A DNA stretch of 64,000 bases from Pseudomonas sp. GR 6-02 (GTDB lineage: Bacteria > Pseudomonadota > Gammaproteobacteria > Pseudomonadales > Pseudomonadaceae). The stretch covers positions 992,001-1,056,000 of the forward strand of contig NZ_CP011567.1 in NCBI RefSeq assembly GCF_001655615.1, in the 5' to 3' direction. This document shows, piece after piece, positions 57,302 through 64,000 of this stretch. The number at the start of each line of letters is the position of its first letter. Position 1 is the first letter of the stretch. The notes below the pieces were generated by a model. That model was not told the origin of the DNA. It was given only the letters and a program-made list of their open reading frames with translations, and searched no databases. A program made the translations under genes and the position numbers.

Positions 57302-58396
57302 ATGACGCCCCTAGAACGATACCAAGCTGATCTGAAACGCCCGGAATTCTTCCACGATGCTGCGCAGGAAACGGCAGTGCGTCATTTGCAGCGCCTGTAC
57401 GACGATCTGGTCGCGGCCTCGCAGAACAAACCGGGCCTGCTCGGCAAACTGTTTGGCAAGAAGGACCAGGCGCCGGTCAAAGGCCTGTACTTCTGGGGTG
57501 GCGTGGGTCGCGGCAAGACTTACCTGGTCGACACCTTCTTTGAAGCGCTGCCGTTCAAGGAAAAGACCCGTACTCACTTCCACCGCTTCATGAAGCGCGT
57601 GCACGAAGAGATGAAGACTCTGGGCGGCGAGAAAAACCCGCTGACGATCATCGCCAAGCGCTTTTCCGACGAAACGCGAGTGATCTGTTTCGATGAATTC
57701 TTCGTCTCCGACATCACCGACGCCATGATCCTTGGCACGCTGATGGAAGAACTGTTCAAGAACGGCGTGACCCTGGTCGCGACCTCGAACATCGTGCCGG
57801 ACGGTCTGTACAAGGACGGCCTGCAACGTGCGCGCTTCTTGCCGGCCATTGCGCTGATCAAGCAGAACACCGAAATCGTCAACGTCGACAGCGGCGTCGA
57901 TTACCGTCTGCGTCACCTCGAGCAAGCGGAACTGTTCCACTTCCCGCTGGACGAAGCCGCCCAGGAAAGCCTGCGCAAGAGTTTCCGGGCCCTGACGCCG
58001 GAATGCACGGCTGCCGTCGAGAACGACGTGCTGATGATCGAGAACCGTGAAATCCGCGCCGTGCGCACTTGCGATGACGTGGCTTGGTTCGACTTCCGCG
58101 AACTGTGCGACGGCCCGCGCAGCCAGAACGACTACATCGAACTGGGCAAGATCTTCCATGCCGTGTTGCTCAGCGGCGTCGAGCAGATGAGCGTCACCAC
58201 CGACGACATCGCCCGACGTTTTATCAACATGGTCGACGAGTTCTACGACCGCAACGTGAAGCTGATCATCTCCGCCGAAGTCGAGCTTAAAGACCTCTAC
58301 ACCGGCGGTCGCTTGACCTTCGAGTTCCAGCGCACGCTTAGCCGCTTGCTGGAAATGCAGTCTCACGAATTCCTGTCCCGGGCGCACAAGCCGTAG
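57302..58396 (+). CDS. zapE: Cell division protein ZapE (AFG1-like ATPase)
   Basis: 364 residues with Walker A GGVGRGKTY (about residues 64-72), Walker B CFDEFFVSDITDAM (about 127-140) and the AFG1 arginine-rich region. ZapE is an ATPase reported to act on FtsZ under anaerobic or stress conditions. The ATG follows a weak ribosome-binding site directly after a terminator. Confidence 0.94.
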   Translation: MTPLERYQADLKRPEFFHDAAQETAVRHLQRLYDDLVAASQNKPGLLGKLFGKKDQAPVKGLYFWGGVGRGKTYLVDTFFEALPFKEKTRTHFHRFMKRVHEEMKTLGGEKNPLTIIAKRFSDETRVICFDEFFVSDITDAMILGTLMEELFKNGVTLVATSNIVPDGLYKDGLQRARFLPAIALIKQNTEIVNVDSGVDYRLRHLEQAELFHFPLDEAAQESLRKSFRALTPECTAAVENDVLMIENREIRAVRTCDDVAWFDFRELCDGPRSQNDYIELGKIFHAVLLSGVEQMSVTTDDIARRFINMVDEFYDRNVKLIISAEVELKDLYTGGRLTFEFQRTLSRLLEMQSHEFLSRAHKP

Positions 58397-58413
58397 GACA
58401 TTTCGGAAAATAA

Positions 58414-58441
58414 AAAGGGCCTGCATTGCAGGCCCTTTTTT
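58414..58441 (+). terminator. Terminator of zapE
   Basis: AAAGGGCCTGC and GCAGGCCCTTT pair around ATT and end in a T-run. Because the stem is flanked by A-runs it can also serve the opposite strand. Confidence 0.87.
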
Positions 58442-58480
58442 ATGCGCGCTGAAGAGCCAATCTGGATTGGTGTCCAGCCC

Positions 58481-59476
58481 TTAAGCTGCTTGTTGAAACT
58501 GCTGTCGATACTGATTCGGCGACAACTCCGTATGCTGGCGGAACAGTCGGGCGAAGAAGCTCGCATCGTCGTATCCGACTTCATAGCTGATGGTCTTGAT
58601 GCTCTTGCGGCTGCCGGACAACAAGCCCTTGGCGGTCTCGATGCGCAGGCGTTGCAGGTAATGCAGCGGTTTATCGCCGGTGGCGGTCTGGAAGCGTCGC
58701 ATGAAGTTGCGGATGCTCATGCCGTGTTCGCGGGCCACGTCTTCGAAGCGGAATTTATCGGCGAAGTGTTCTTCGAGCCAATGCTGGATCTGCAGGATGA
58801 TCACATCCTGGTGCAGTTTCTGCCCGCCGAAACCGATCCGCCCCGGCGCATAGCTGCGTTGTACTTCGTAGAGAATGTCGCGAGCCACAGCCTGGGCCAC
58901 GTTGGCACCGCAAAAGCGCTCGATCAGGTAAATGTAGAGGTCGCAGGCCGAGGTGGTGCCACCGGCGCAATACAGGTTGTCGGCGTCGGTCAGGTGTTTG
59001 TCCTGGTTGAGGTGAACCTGAGGGAAGCGCTCGGCGAATGCATTGAAGAAGCGCCAGTACGTGGTCGCTTCCTTACCGTTGAGCAGCCCGGCTTCGGCGA
59101 GCCAGAACACCCCCGTGGCCTCGCCACACAGCACTGCCCCGCGGGCGTGTTGTTCGCGCAGCCACGGCAGGACCTGTGGATAACGTTTGCAGAGCGTGTC
59201 GAAATCGTCCCAGAAGGCGGGGAGGATGATGACGTCGGCATTTTCCAGGCCGCCGTCCACCGGCATGATCACGTCGCTGAAGCTGTTCACCGGTTTGCCG
59301 TCGGGGCTGACCAGTCGGGTTTCGAACGCCGGTGTCAGGCCGTGGCCCAGTTGTTTGCCATAGCGCAGGCTGGCCAGATGGAAGAAATCCTTGGCTTGCA
59401 TGAGGGTGGAAGCGAAAACCCGGTCGATAGCCAGGATGCTGACGCGCCGCAAGGGCTTGGAGGCTTGGTTAGACAT
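58481..59476 (-). CDS. GlxA family regulator (DJ-1/PfpI plus AraC)
   Basis: 331 residues. An N-terminal DJ-1/PfpI-like domain (about 10-200) keeps a nucleophile-elbow Cys in AVLCGEATGVFW. A C-terminal AraC helix-turn-helix (about 225-325) includes MSIRNFMRRFQTATGDKPLHYLQRLRIETAK and SYEVGYDDASFFARLFRQ. Members such as GbdR and CdhR control catabolism of quaternary amines; the ligand here is unknown. It is divergent from the acyl-CoA dehydrogenase gene, which is a plausible target. Confidence 0.9.
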   Translation of the reverse strand: MSNQASKPLRRVSILAIDRVFASTLMQAKDFFHLASLRYGKQLGHGLTPAFETRLVSPDGKPVNSFSDVIMPVDGGLENADVIILPAFWDDFDTLCKRYPQVLPWLREQHARGAVLCGEATGVFWLAEAGLLNGKEATTYWRFFNAFAERFPQVHLNQDKHLTDADNLYCAGGTTSACDLYIYLIERFCGANVAQAVARDILYEVQRSYAPGRIGFGGQKLHQDVIILQIQHWLEEHFADKFRFEDVAREHGMSIRNFMRRFQTATGDKPLHYLQRLRIETAKGLLSGSRKSIKTISYEVGYDDASFFARLFRQHTELSPNQYRQQFQQAA

Positions 59477-59621
59477 AATTCAACTTTATTCTTATAGGGG
59501 AAAGTGGTCACCAGACGGCTGGATCGTCTTATTTTTTGTCGGATGTGTCCAGTGTCCTGTATCGGAAGCGAGGCTTAGTCTCTGAAGATCAATTCCGTCT
59601 GACAATAACGACAGGTGACGC

Positions 59622-60758
59622 ATGATCCCCAGAACCTTGTTCAGCCCCGAGCACGAACTTTTTCGCGACAGCGTGCGAACGTTCCTCGAAAAAGAGGCCG
59701 TGCCGTTCCATGGGCAATGGGAGAAACAAGGCTATATCGACCGCAATCTCTGGAACAAGGCGGGGGAGGCGGGGATGCTCTGTTCGCATCTGCCGGAAGA
59801 ATACGGCGGGTTGGGGGCTGACTTTCTCTATAGCGCAGTGGTGATCGAGGAGGTCGGTCGTCTGGGGCTGACCGGGATCGGATTTTCTCTTCATTCGGAC
59901 ATTGTTGCGCCTTATATCCTGCATTACGGCAGTGAGGAGCTGAAACACAAATACCTGCCCAAGCTGGTGTCTGGCGAGATGGTCACTGCGATCGCCATGA
60001 CCGAGCCGGGTGCTGGCTCCGACCTGCAGGGGGTGAAGACTACCGCGGTGCTGGAGGGCGACGAATACGTGATCAACGGTTCGAAGACTTTCATCACCAA
60101 CGGCTTTCTGGCTGACCTGGTGATCGTCGTGGCCAAGACTGATCCGAAAGCGGGGGCGAAGGGCACCAGTCTGTTTCTGGTGGAGGCCAACACGCCGGGT
60201 TTCGCCAAGGGCAAGCGCCTGGAAAAGGTCGGCATGAAGGCTCAAGACACCTCGGAGCTGTTCTTCCAGGACGTTCGGGTGCCCAAGGAAAACCTATTGG
60301 GCCAAGCGGGGATGGGCTTCGCTTACCTGATGCAGGAATTACCGCAGGAGCGCTTGACGGTCGCGGTGGGAGGCTTGGCGTCAGCCGAAGCGGCGTTGCA
60401 GTGGACGCTGGATTACACCCGTGAGCGCAAGGCTTTCGGCAAGGCCATCGCCGACTTCCAGAACACCCGCTTCAAGCTCGCTGAAATGGCGACCGAGATC
60501 CAGATCGGCCGGGTTTTCGTCGATCGCTGCCTGGAACTGCATCTGCAAGGCAAGCTCGACGTGCCGACGGCGGCGATGGCCAAGTACTGGGGCACCGACC
60601 TGCAATGCAAGGTGCTCGACGAATGCGTGCAGTTGCATGGCGGTTACGGATTCATGTGGGAATACCCGATCGCCCGGGCATGGGCGGATGCGCGGGTGCA
60701 GCGGATTTATGCCGGGACCAATGAAATCATGAAGGAGATTATTGCGCGGTCGCTGTAA
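59622..60758 (+). CDS. Acyl-CoA dehydrogenase
   Basis: 378-residue FAD enzyme forming trans-2-enoyl-CoA. Family signatures are AMTEPGAGSDLQGVKTTA and the C-terminal GGYGFMWEYPIARAWADARVQRIYAGTNEIM, which carries the candidate catalytic Glu region. The length and sequence suggest short/medium to long chain dehydrogenases without telling chain length. A plausible AGGTG precedes ATG 59622. Confidence 0.92.
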   Translation: MIPRTLFSPEHELFRDSVRTFLEKEAVPFHGQWEKQGYIDRNLWNKAGEAGMLCSHLPEEYGGLGADFLYSAVVIEEVGRLGLTGIGFSLHSDIVAPYILHYGSEELKHKYLPKLVSGEMVTAIAMTEPGAGSDLQGVKTTAVLEGDEYVINGSKTFITNGFLADLVIVVAKTDPKAGAKGTSLFLVEANTPGFAKGKRLEKVGMKAQDTSELFFQDVRVPKENLLGQAGMGFAYLMQELPQERLTVAVGGLASAEAALQWTLDYTRERKAFGKAIADFQNTRFKLAEMATEIQIGRVFVDRCLELHLQGKLDVPTAAMAKYWGTDLQCKVLDECVQLHGGYGFMWEYPIARAWADARVQRIYAGTNEIMKEIIARSL

Positions 60759-60766
60759 TGCAGCGT

Positions 60767-60797
60767 GATCGTTCCCACGCAGAGCGTGGGAACGATC
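60767..60797. repeat. REP palindrome
   Basis: GATCGTTCCCACGC and GCGTGGGAACGATC form a perfect 14-bp stem around AGA. Its sequence is the same family as the palindrome at 24228-24263. It lies between convergent genes. Confidence 0.85.
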
Positions 60798-60808
60798 GTC
60801 GACGTAAG

Positions 60809-61849
60809 TTACGGTGCCGGATTCGGCTGATCCTGGTGTATCGCCTCAATGCCTGCCAGCACTTCATCCGACAGCTTCAAATCGACGCTGGCAATGTTGC
60901 TGTCCAGTTGCTCAAGCGTGGTGGCGCCAATGATGTTGCTGGTTACGAACGGTTGCTGCGTGACGAACGCCAGTGCCATCTGCGCCGGGTCCAGGCCGTG
61001 TTCACGAGCCAGTGCCACGTAACGGCTGCACGCTGCTTCCGACTGCGGGTTGAAATAGCGGCTGAAGCGGCTGTAGAGGCTCAGGCGACCTTTTGGCGGA
61101 CGCGCGCCACCTTCGTACTTGCCCGACAGAAAGCCGAACGCCAGTGGCGAGTAGGCCAGCAAGCCACATTGTTCGCGGATGGCAATTTCCGCCAGGCCGA
61201 CTTCGAAGCTGCGATTGAGCAGGTTGTAGGGGTTCTGGATGGATACCGCGCGGGGCCAGCCACGGGCTTCGGCGAGGGCAAGGAAGCGCATGGTGCCCCA
61301 CGGGGTTTCGTTGGACAGGCCGATATGGCGGATCTTGCCAGCCTTGACCTGTTCGTCCAGCGCTTCGAGGGTGTCCTCCAGTGGCGTCAGATTGGCTTCG
61401 ATCTTGTGTTTGTAACCGAGCTGGCCAAAGAAATTGGTACTGCGTTCCGGCCAGTGCAGTTGATAGAGGTCGATGTAATCGGTCTGCAAGCGCTTGAGGC
61501 TGGCGTCCACGGCTTCGCTGATGTGTTGGCGGTTGTGCCGCAGGTTTTTGTCGCGAATGTAGTCGATGGTGTTGCCGGGGCCGGCGATCTTGCTCGCCAG
61601 GATCCAGTCGGCGCGATCGCCGCGACTTTTGAAGTAGTTGCCGATGTAGCGCTCGGTGGTGGCGTAGGTGTCGGCCTTGGGCGGCACCGGGTACATCTCG
61701 GCGGTGTCGATGAAATTGATCCCGGCGCCCTTGGCGCGTTCGATCTGGGCGAAGGCTTCAGCCTCACTGTTTTGCTCGCCCCAGGTCATGGTGCCGAGGC
61801 AGATGGCGCTCACGTTCAGATCGGTACGGCCTAGCTGGCGATAGTCCAT
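60809..61849 (-). CDS. Aldo/keto reductase (Tas-like)
   Basis: 346-residue NADPH-dependent oxidoreductase. The N-terminus MDYRQLGRTDLNVSAICLGTM is that of the AKR TIM barrel, with the catalytic Asp-Tyr region in INFIDTAEMYP and the His motif in LYQLHWPERSTN. AAGGAG lies 6 bases before ATG 61849; the longer frame adds 18 residues. Substrate unknown. Confidence 0.9.
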   Translation of the reverse strand: MDYRQLGRTDLNVSAICLGTMTWGEQNSEAEAFAQIERAKGAGINFIDTAEMYPVPPKADTYATTERYIGNYFKSRGDRADWILASKIAGPGNTIDYIRDKNLRHNRQHISEAVDASLKRLQTDYIDLYQLHWPERSTNFFGQLGYKHKIEANLTPLEDTLEALDEQVKAGKIRHIGLSNETPWGTMRFLALAEARGWPRAVSIQNPYNLLNRSFEVGLAEIAIREQCGLLAYSPLAFGFLSGKYEGGARPPKGRLSLYSRFSRYFNPQSEAACSRYVALAREHGLDPAQMALAFVTQQPFVTSNIIGATTLEQLDSNIASVDLKLSDEVLAGIEAIHQDQPNPAP

Positions 61850-62024
61850 CGGGTGCTCCTTGGGCAAAACAATCATAAAAGCAGGTTGAAATATTTTTCG
61901 CAATCTGCATAATTGCGCACCTCTTTCTGCAGTGGAAGTGATGCGCCGCCGCCGAAGAATCTTGCCGTTGAACGGACGCGCCGACCCGAGCCCCCGAAAG
62001 CGTCTGTATCCGGCTGCCTTTGAC

Positions 62025-62053
62025 TTGTCAAAGTACGCACTATTCAGTAAGAT
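62025..62053 (+). promoter_or_regulatory. Predicted sigma70 promoter of rplM-rpsI
   Basis: TTGTCA (62025-62030) and TAAGAT (62048-62053) are separated by 17 bp, about 40 bp before the rplM start. It fits the strongly expressed ribosomal operon. Confidence 0.6.
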
Positions 62054-62094
62054 CCGCCGTCTAATTTACAGGGCGGCCCCTGAGGCTATAAAGA

Positions 62095-62523
62095 ATGAAA
62101 ACTTTTACTGCTAAACCGGAAACAGTAAAGCGCGACTGGTTTGTCGTCGACGCTGCTGGTCAGACCCTGGGTCGTCTGGCCACTGAAATCGCGAGCCGTC
62201 TGCGTGGCAAGCACAAGGCTGAGTACACTCCTCACGTTGATACCGGCGACTACATCGTCGTAATCAACGCTGAGCAAGTACGTGTTACTGGCGCTAAAAC
62301 CACTGACAAAATGTACTACTCCCACTCCGGTTTCCCGGGCGGCATCAAGTCGATCAACTTCGAAAAGCTGATCGCTAAAGCCCCTGAGCGCGTGATCGAG
62401 ACCGCGGTCAAAGGCATGCTGCCTAAGAACCCGCTGGGTCGCGACATGTATCGTAAGCTGAAAGTCTATGCGGGCGCTGCTCACCCTCATACTGCTCAGC
62501 AGCCCCAAGAACTGAAGTTTTAA
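62095..62523 (+). CDS. rplM: 50S ribosomal protein L13
   Basis: 142 residues, the usual length, with the L13 blocks [21 protein letters not shown] and [18 protein letters not shown] and [14 protein letters not shown] precedes ATG 62095. It is followed 14 bp later by rpsI in the conserved rplM-rpsI operon. Confidence 0.98.
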   Translation: MKTFTAKPETVKRDWFVVDAAGQTLGRLATEIASRLRGKHKAEYTPHVDTGDYIVVINAEQVRVTGAKTTDKMYYSHSGFPGGIKSINFEKLIAKAPERVIETAVKGMLPKNPLGRDMYRKLKVYAGAAHPHTAQQPQELKF

Positions 62524-62537
62524 CGGAATAGTTCATT

Positions 62538-62930
62538 ATGTCGGCGACTCAAAATTACGGCACTGGCCGTCGCAAGACTGCAACCGCACGCGTTTTCCTG
62601 CGTCCGGGCACTGGTAACATCTCCATCAACAACCGTTCGCTGGATAATTTCTTCGGCCGCGAAACTGCCCGCATGGTAGTTCGTCAGCCGCTGGAATTGA
62701 CTGAGACTGTCGAGAAGTTCGACATCTACGTCACCGTGATCGGCGGTGGTGTAAGTGGTCAAGCTGGCGCAATCCGCCACGGTATCACTCGCGCTCTGAT
62801 GGACTACGACGAAACTCTGCGCTCTGCTCTGCGCAAAGCTGGCTTCGTAACCCGCGATGCACGTGAAGTTGAACGTAAGAAAGTCGGTCTGCGTAAAGCG
62901 CGTAAGCGTCCGCAGTACTCGAAGCGTTAA
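62538..62930 (+). CDS. rpsI: 30S ribosomal protein S9
   Basis: 130 residues with the S9 pattern [14 protein letters not shown] near the start and the basic tail [11 protein letters not shown]. It follows rplM and ends at a terminator. Confidence 0.98.
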   Translation: MSATQNYGTGRRKTATARVFLRPGTGNISINNRSLDNFFGRETARMVVRQPLELTETVEKFDIYVTVIGGGVSGQAGAIRHGITRALMDYDETLRSALRKAGFVTRDAREVERKKVGLRKARKRPQYSKR

Positions 62931-62951
62931 TTCGCTTTCACGTTCAAAAAG

Positions 62952-62993
62952 AACGCCCAGTTTCCTTGCGAAGCTGGGCGTTTTTTTATGGGC
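62952..62993 (+). terminator. Terminator of rplM-rpsI
   Basis: AACGCCCAG and CTGGGCGTT form the base of a stem that continues by TTTC/GAAG pairing, followed by a T-run. Confidence 0.87.
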
Positions 62994-63197
62994 GCTATTT
63001 ATCAACGAATTGCGCTGTGACAACTTGCCACATCCGCAGAGGCCCTATACTACAAGGCTTGGCAGTGGAGCCCTTCGGTAATTACCTTGTCAGAATTGGG
63101 GCTTTTCATTACCATTCGGCAAAATTTTTATAAGTTCAGATTTTTACTTAGTAGACGCCTGATTTAACAGGCCACAAAGCTGATGGGAGAGGACTGA

Positions 63198-63791
63198 ATG
63201 AGCAATGACGGCGTGAATGCAGGCCGGCGTCGCTTCTTGGTAGCAGCCACATCCGTGGTGGGTGCTGCAGGAGCGGTGGGGGCTGCGGTCCCGTTCGTGG
63301 GGTCATGGTTTCCCAGTGCCAAGGCGAAAGCCGCAGGTGCACCGGTGAAAGTGAATGTCAGCAAAATCGAGCCAGGCCAGCAAATGATTGCTGAGTGGCG
63401 CGGCCAGCCGGTGTTCATCGTCCGCCGTACCGAGGAAATCCTGGGGAATCTGAAAAAGATTGAGGGCCAGCTGTCTGACCCCGCCTCCAAGAACTCGACG
63501 CAACCGACCTATGTCGACCCGCAGACGCGTTCGATCAAGCCAGAAGTCCTGCTGCTGATCGGTATCTGCACTCACCTGGGGTGCTCGCCGACCTTCCGTC
63601 CAGAAGTGGCACCTGCCGATCTGGGCAAGGATTGGGTCGGGGGCTACTTCTGCCCTTGCCACGGTTCCCACTACGATTTGGCTGGCCGCGTCTACAAGTC
63701 GCAACCCGCGCCTTTGAACCTGCCAGTTCCCCCGCATTCCTATGAGACCGATGACATTATTGTCGTTGGCGTCGATACGGAGAAAGCGTGA
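63198..63791 (+). CDS. petA: Ubiquinol-cytochrome c reductase Rieske iron-sulfur subunit
   Basis: 197 residues. A twin-arginine-like GRRRFLVA and an N-terminal TM anchor (about 16-36) precede the Rieske [2Fe-2S] motif CTHLGC (Cys124, His126, Cys129) and CPCHGSH (Cys152, Cys154, His155). It is a subunit of the cytochrome bc1 complex. GGAG-like bases precede ATG 63198. A TATACT at 63046-63051 could be a -10 box. It overlaps petB by one base (TGATG). Confidence 0.97.
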   Translation: MSNDGVNAGRRRFLVAATSVVGAAGAVGAAVPFVGSWFPSAKAKAAGAPVKVNVSKIEPGQQMIAEWRGQPVFIVRRTEEILGNLKKIEGQLSDPASKNSTQPTYVDPQTRSIKPEVLLLIGICTHLGCSPTFRPEVAPADLGKDWVGGYFCPCHGSHYDLAGRVYKSQPAPLNLPVPPHSYETDDIIVVGVDTEKA

Positions 63792-64000
63792 TGAGCAAGT
63801 TCATGGATTGGGTTGATGCGCGCTTCCCCGCGACCAAAATGTGGGAAGACCATCTCAGCAAGTATTACGCCCCGAAGAACTTCAACTTCTTCTATTTCTT
63901 TGGCTCCCTGGCGCTGCTCGTTCTGGTCAACCAGATCGTTACCGGTGTCTGGCTGACCATGAGCTATACCCCGTCGGCGGAAGAAGCATTCGCTTCCGTC
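63791..64000 (+). CDS. petB: Cytochrome b subunit of bc1 (3' truncated by window)
   Basis: Starts ATG 63791, overlapping the petA stop, and runs off the window end after 70 codons. The N-terminus MSKFMDWVDARFPATKMWEDH continues into FFYFFGSLALLVLVNQIVTG, the cytochrome b N-terminus and first TM helix. Haem-ligand helices lie beyond the window. Confidence 0.95.
   Translation, partial: MSKFMDWVDARFPATKMWEDHLSKYYAPKNFNFFYFFGSLALLVLVNQIVTGVWLTMSYTPSAEEAFASV

Overview
The window looks like the chromosome of a fluorescent pseudomonad (Pseudomonas fluorescens group). The coding sequence is GC-rich, short hairpin repeats of the P. fluorescens REP type lie between genes, and the gene order matches what I recall from P. 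aeruginosa and P. putida: (hemA)-prfA-prmC-moeB-murI-pagL-...-phr-...-hemH-...-upp/uraA/hpt-...-mqo on the left, and trpS-zapE-...-rplM-rpsI-petA-petB on the right. No tRNA, rRNA, CRISPR, prophage or insertion sequence was seen.

Layout. 1-3.3 kb: overlapping translation/cofactor/cell-wall operon (prfA, prmC, moeB, murI). 3.4-4.3 kb: lipid A deacylase PagL and a cysteine-cluster protein. 4.3-11.8 kb: a probable light/photo-oxidative stress cluster on both strands: DUF523/DUF1722 protein, LitR/CarH-type MerR regulator, DNA photolyase and SDR leftward, an FAD oxidoreductase leftward, and a TIGR01777 epimerase plus ferrochelatase rightward. Repeated TGTACA-N12-TGTATA-like direct repeats lie in both control regions. 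12-17.5 kb: pyrimidine/purine salvage (uraA, upp, hpt), a SulP transporter and small conserved proteins. 17.7-27.5 kb: malate:quinone oxidoreductase, lipoproteins, acyltransferase, an SRAP-family protein with altered active-site positions, a dCache chemoreceptor and an M48 protease. 27.5-33.2 kb: a TMEM165/GDT1-type probable Mn exporter behind a probable yybP-ykoY Mn riboswitch, rsmC, a hydroxyacid dehydrogenase, LysE and MFS transporters and an AraC regulator. 33.3-41.6 kb: a catabolic module made of an AlkK-like acyl-CoA ligase, a DUF1302/DUF1329 envelope pair and a MalT/AlkS-type LuxR regulator. 41.7-52.8 kb: one 11-kb gene for a 3676-residue secreted RTX protein with an N-terminal serralysin-like zinc protease domain and nine copies of a 350-residue (exactly 1050 bp) super-repeat. 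53-64 kb: housekeeping genes (MBL hydrolase, OmpA lipoprotein, YhcB/ZapG, trpS, zapE, GlxA regulator, acyl-CoA dehydrogenase, aldo/keto reductase, rplM-rpsI, petAB).

The two most unusual parts are the giant repeat protease, which has a mosaic, recently duplicated DNA array and no type I exporter beside it, and the photolyase cluster, whose operator-like repeats bracket a sigma70 promoter. The Mn riboswitch upstream of the GDT1 gene shows a readable alternative pairing that could gate the ribosome-binding site.
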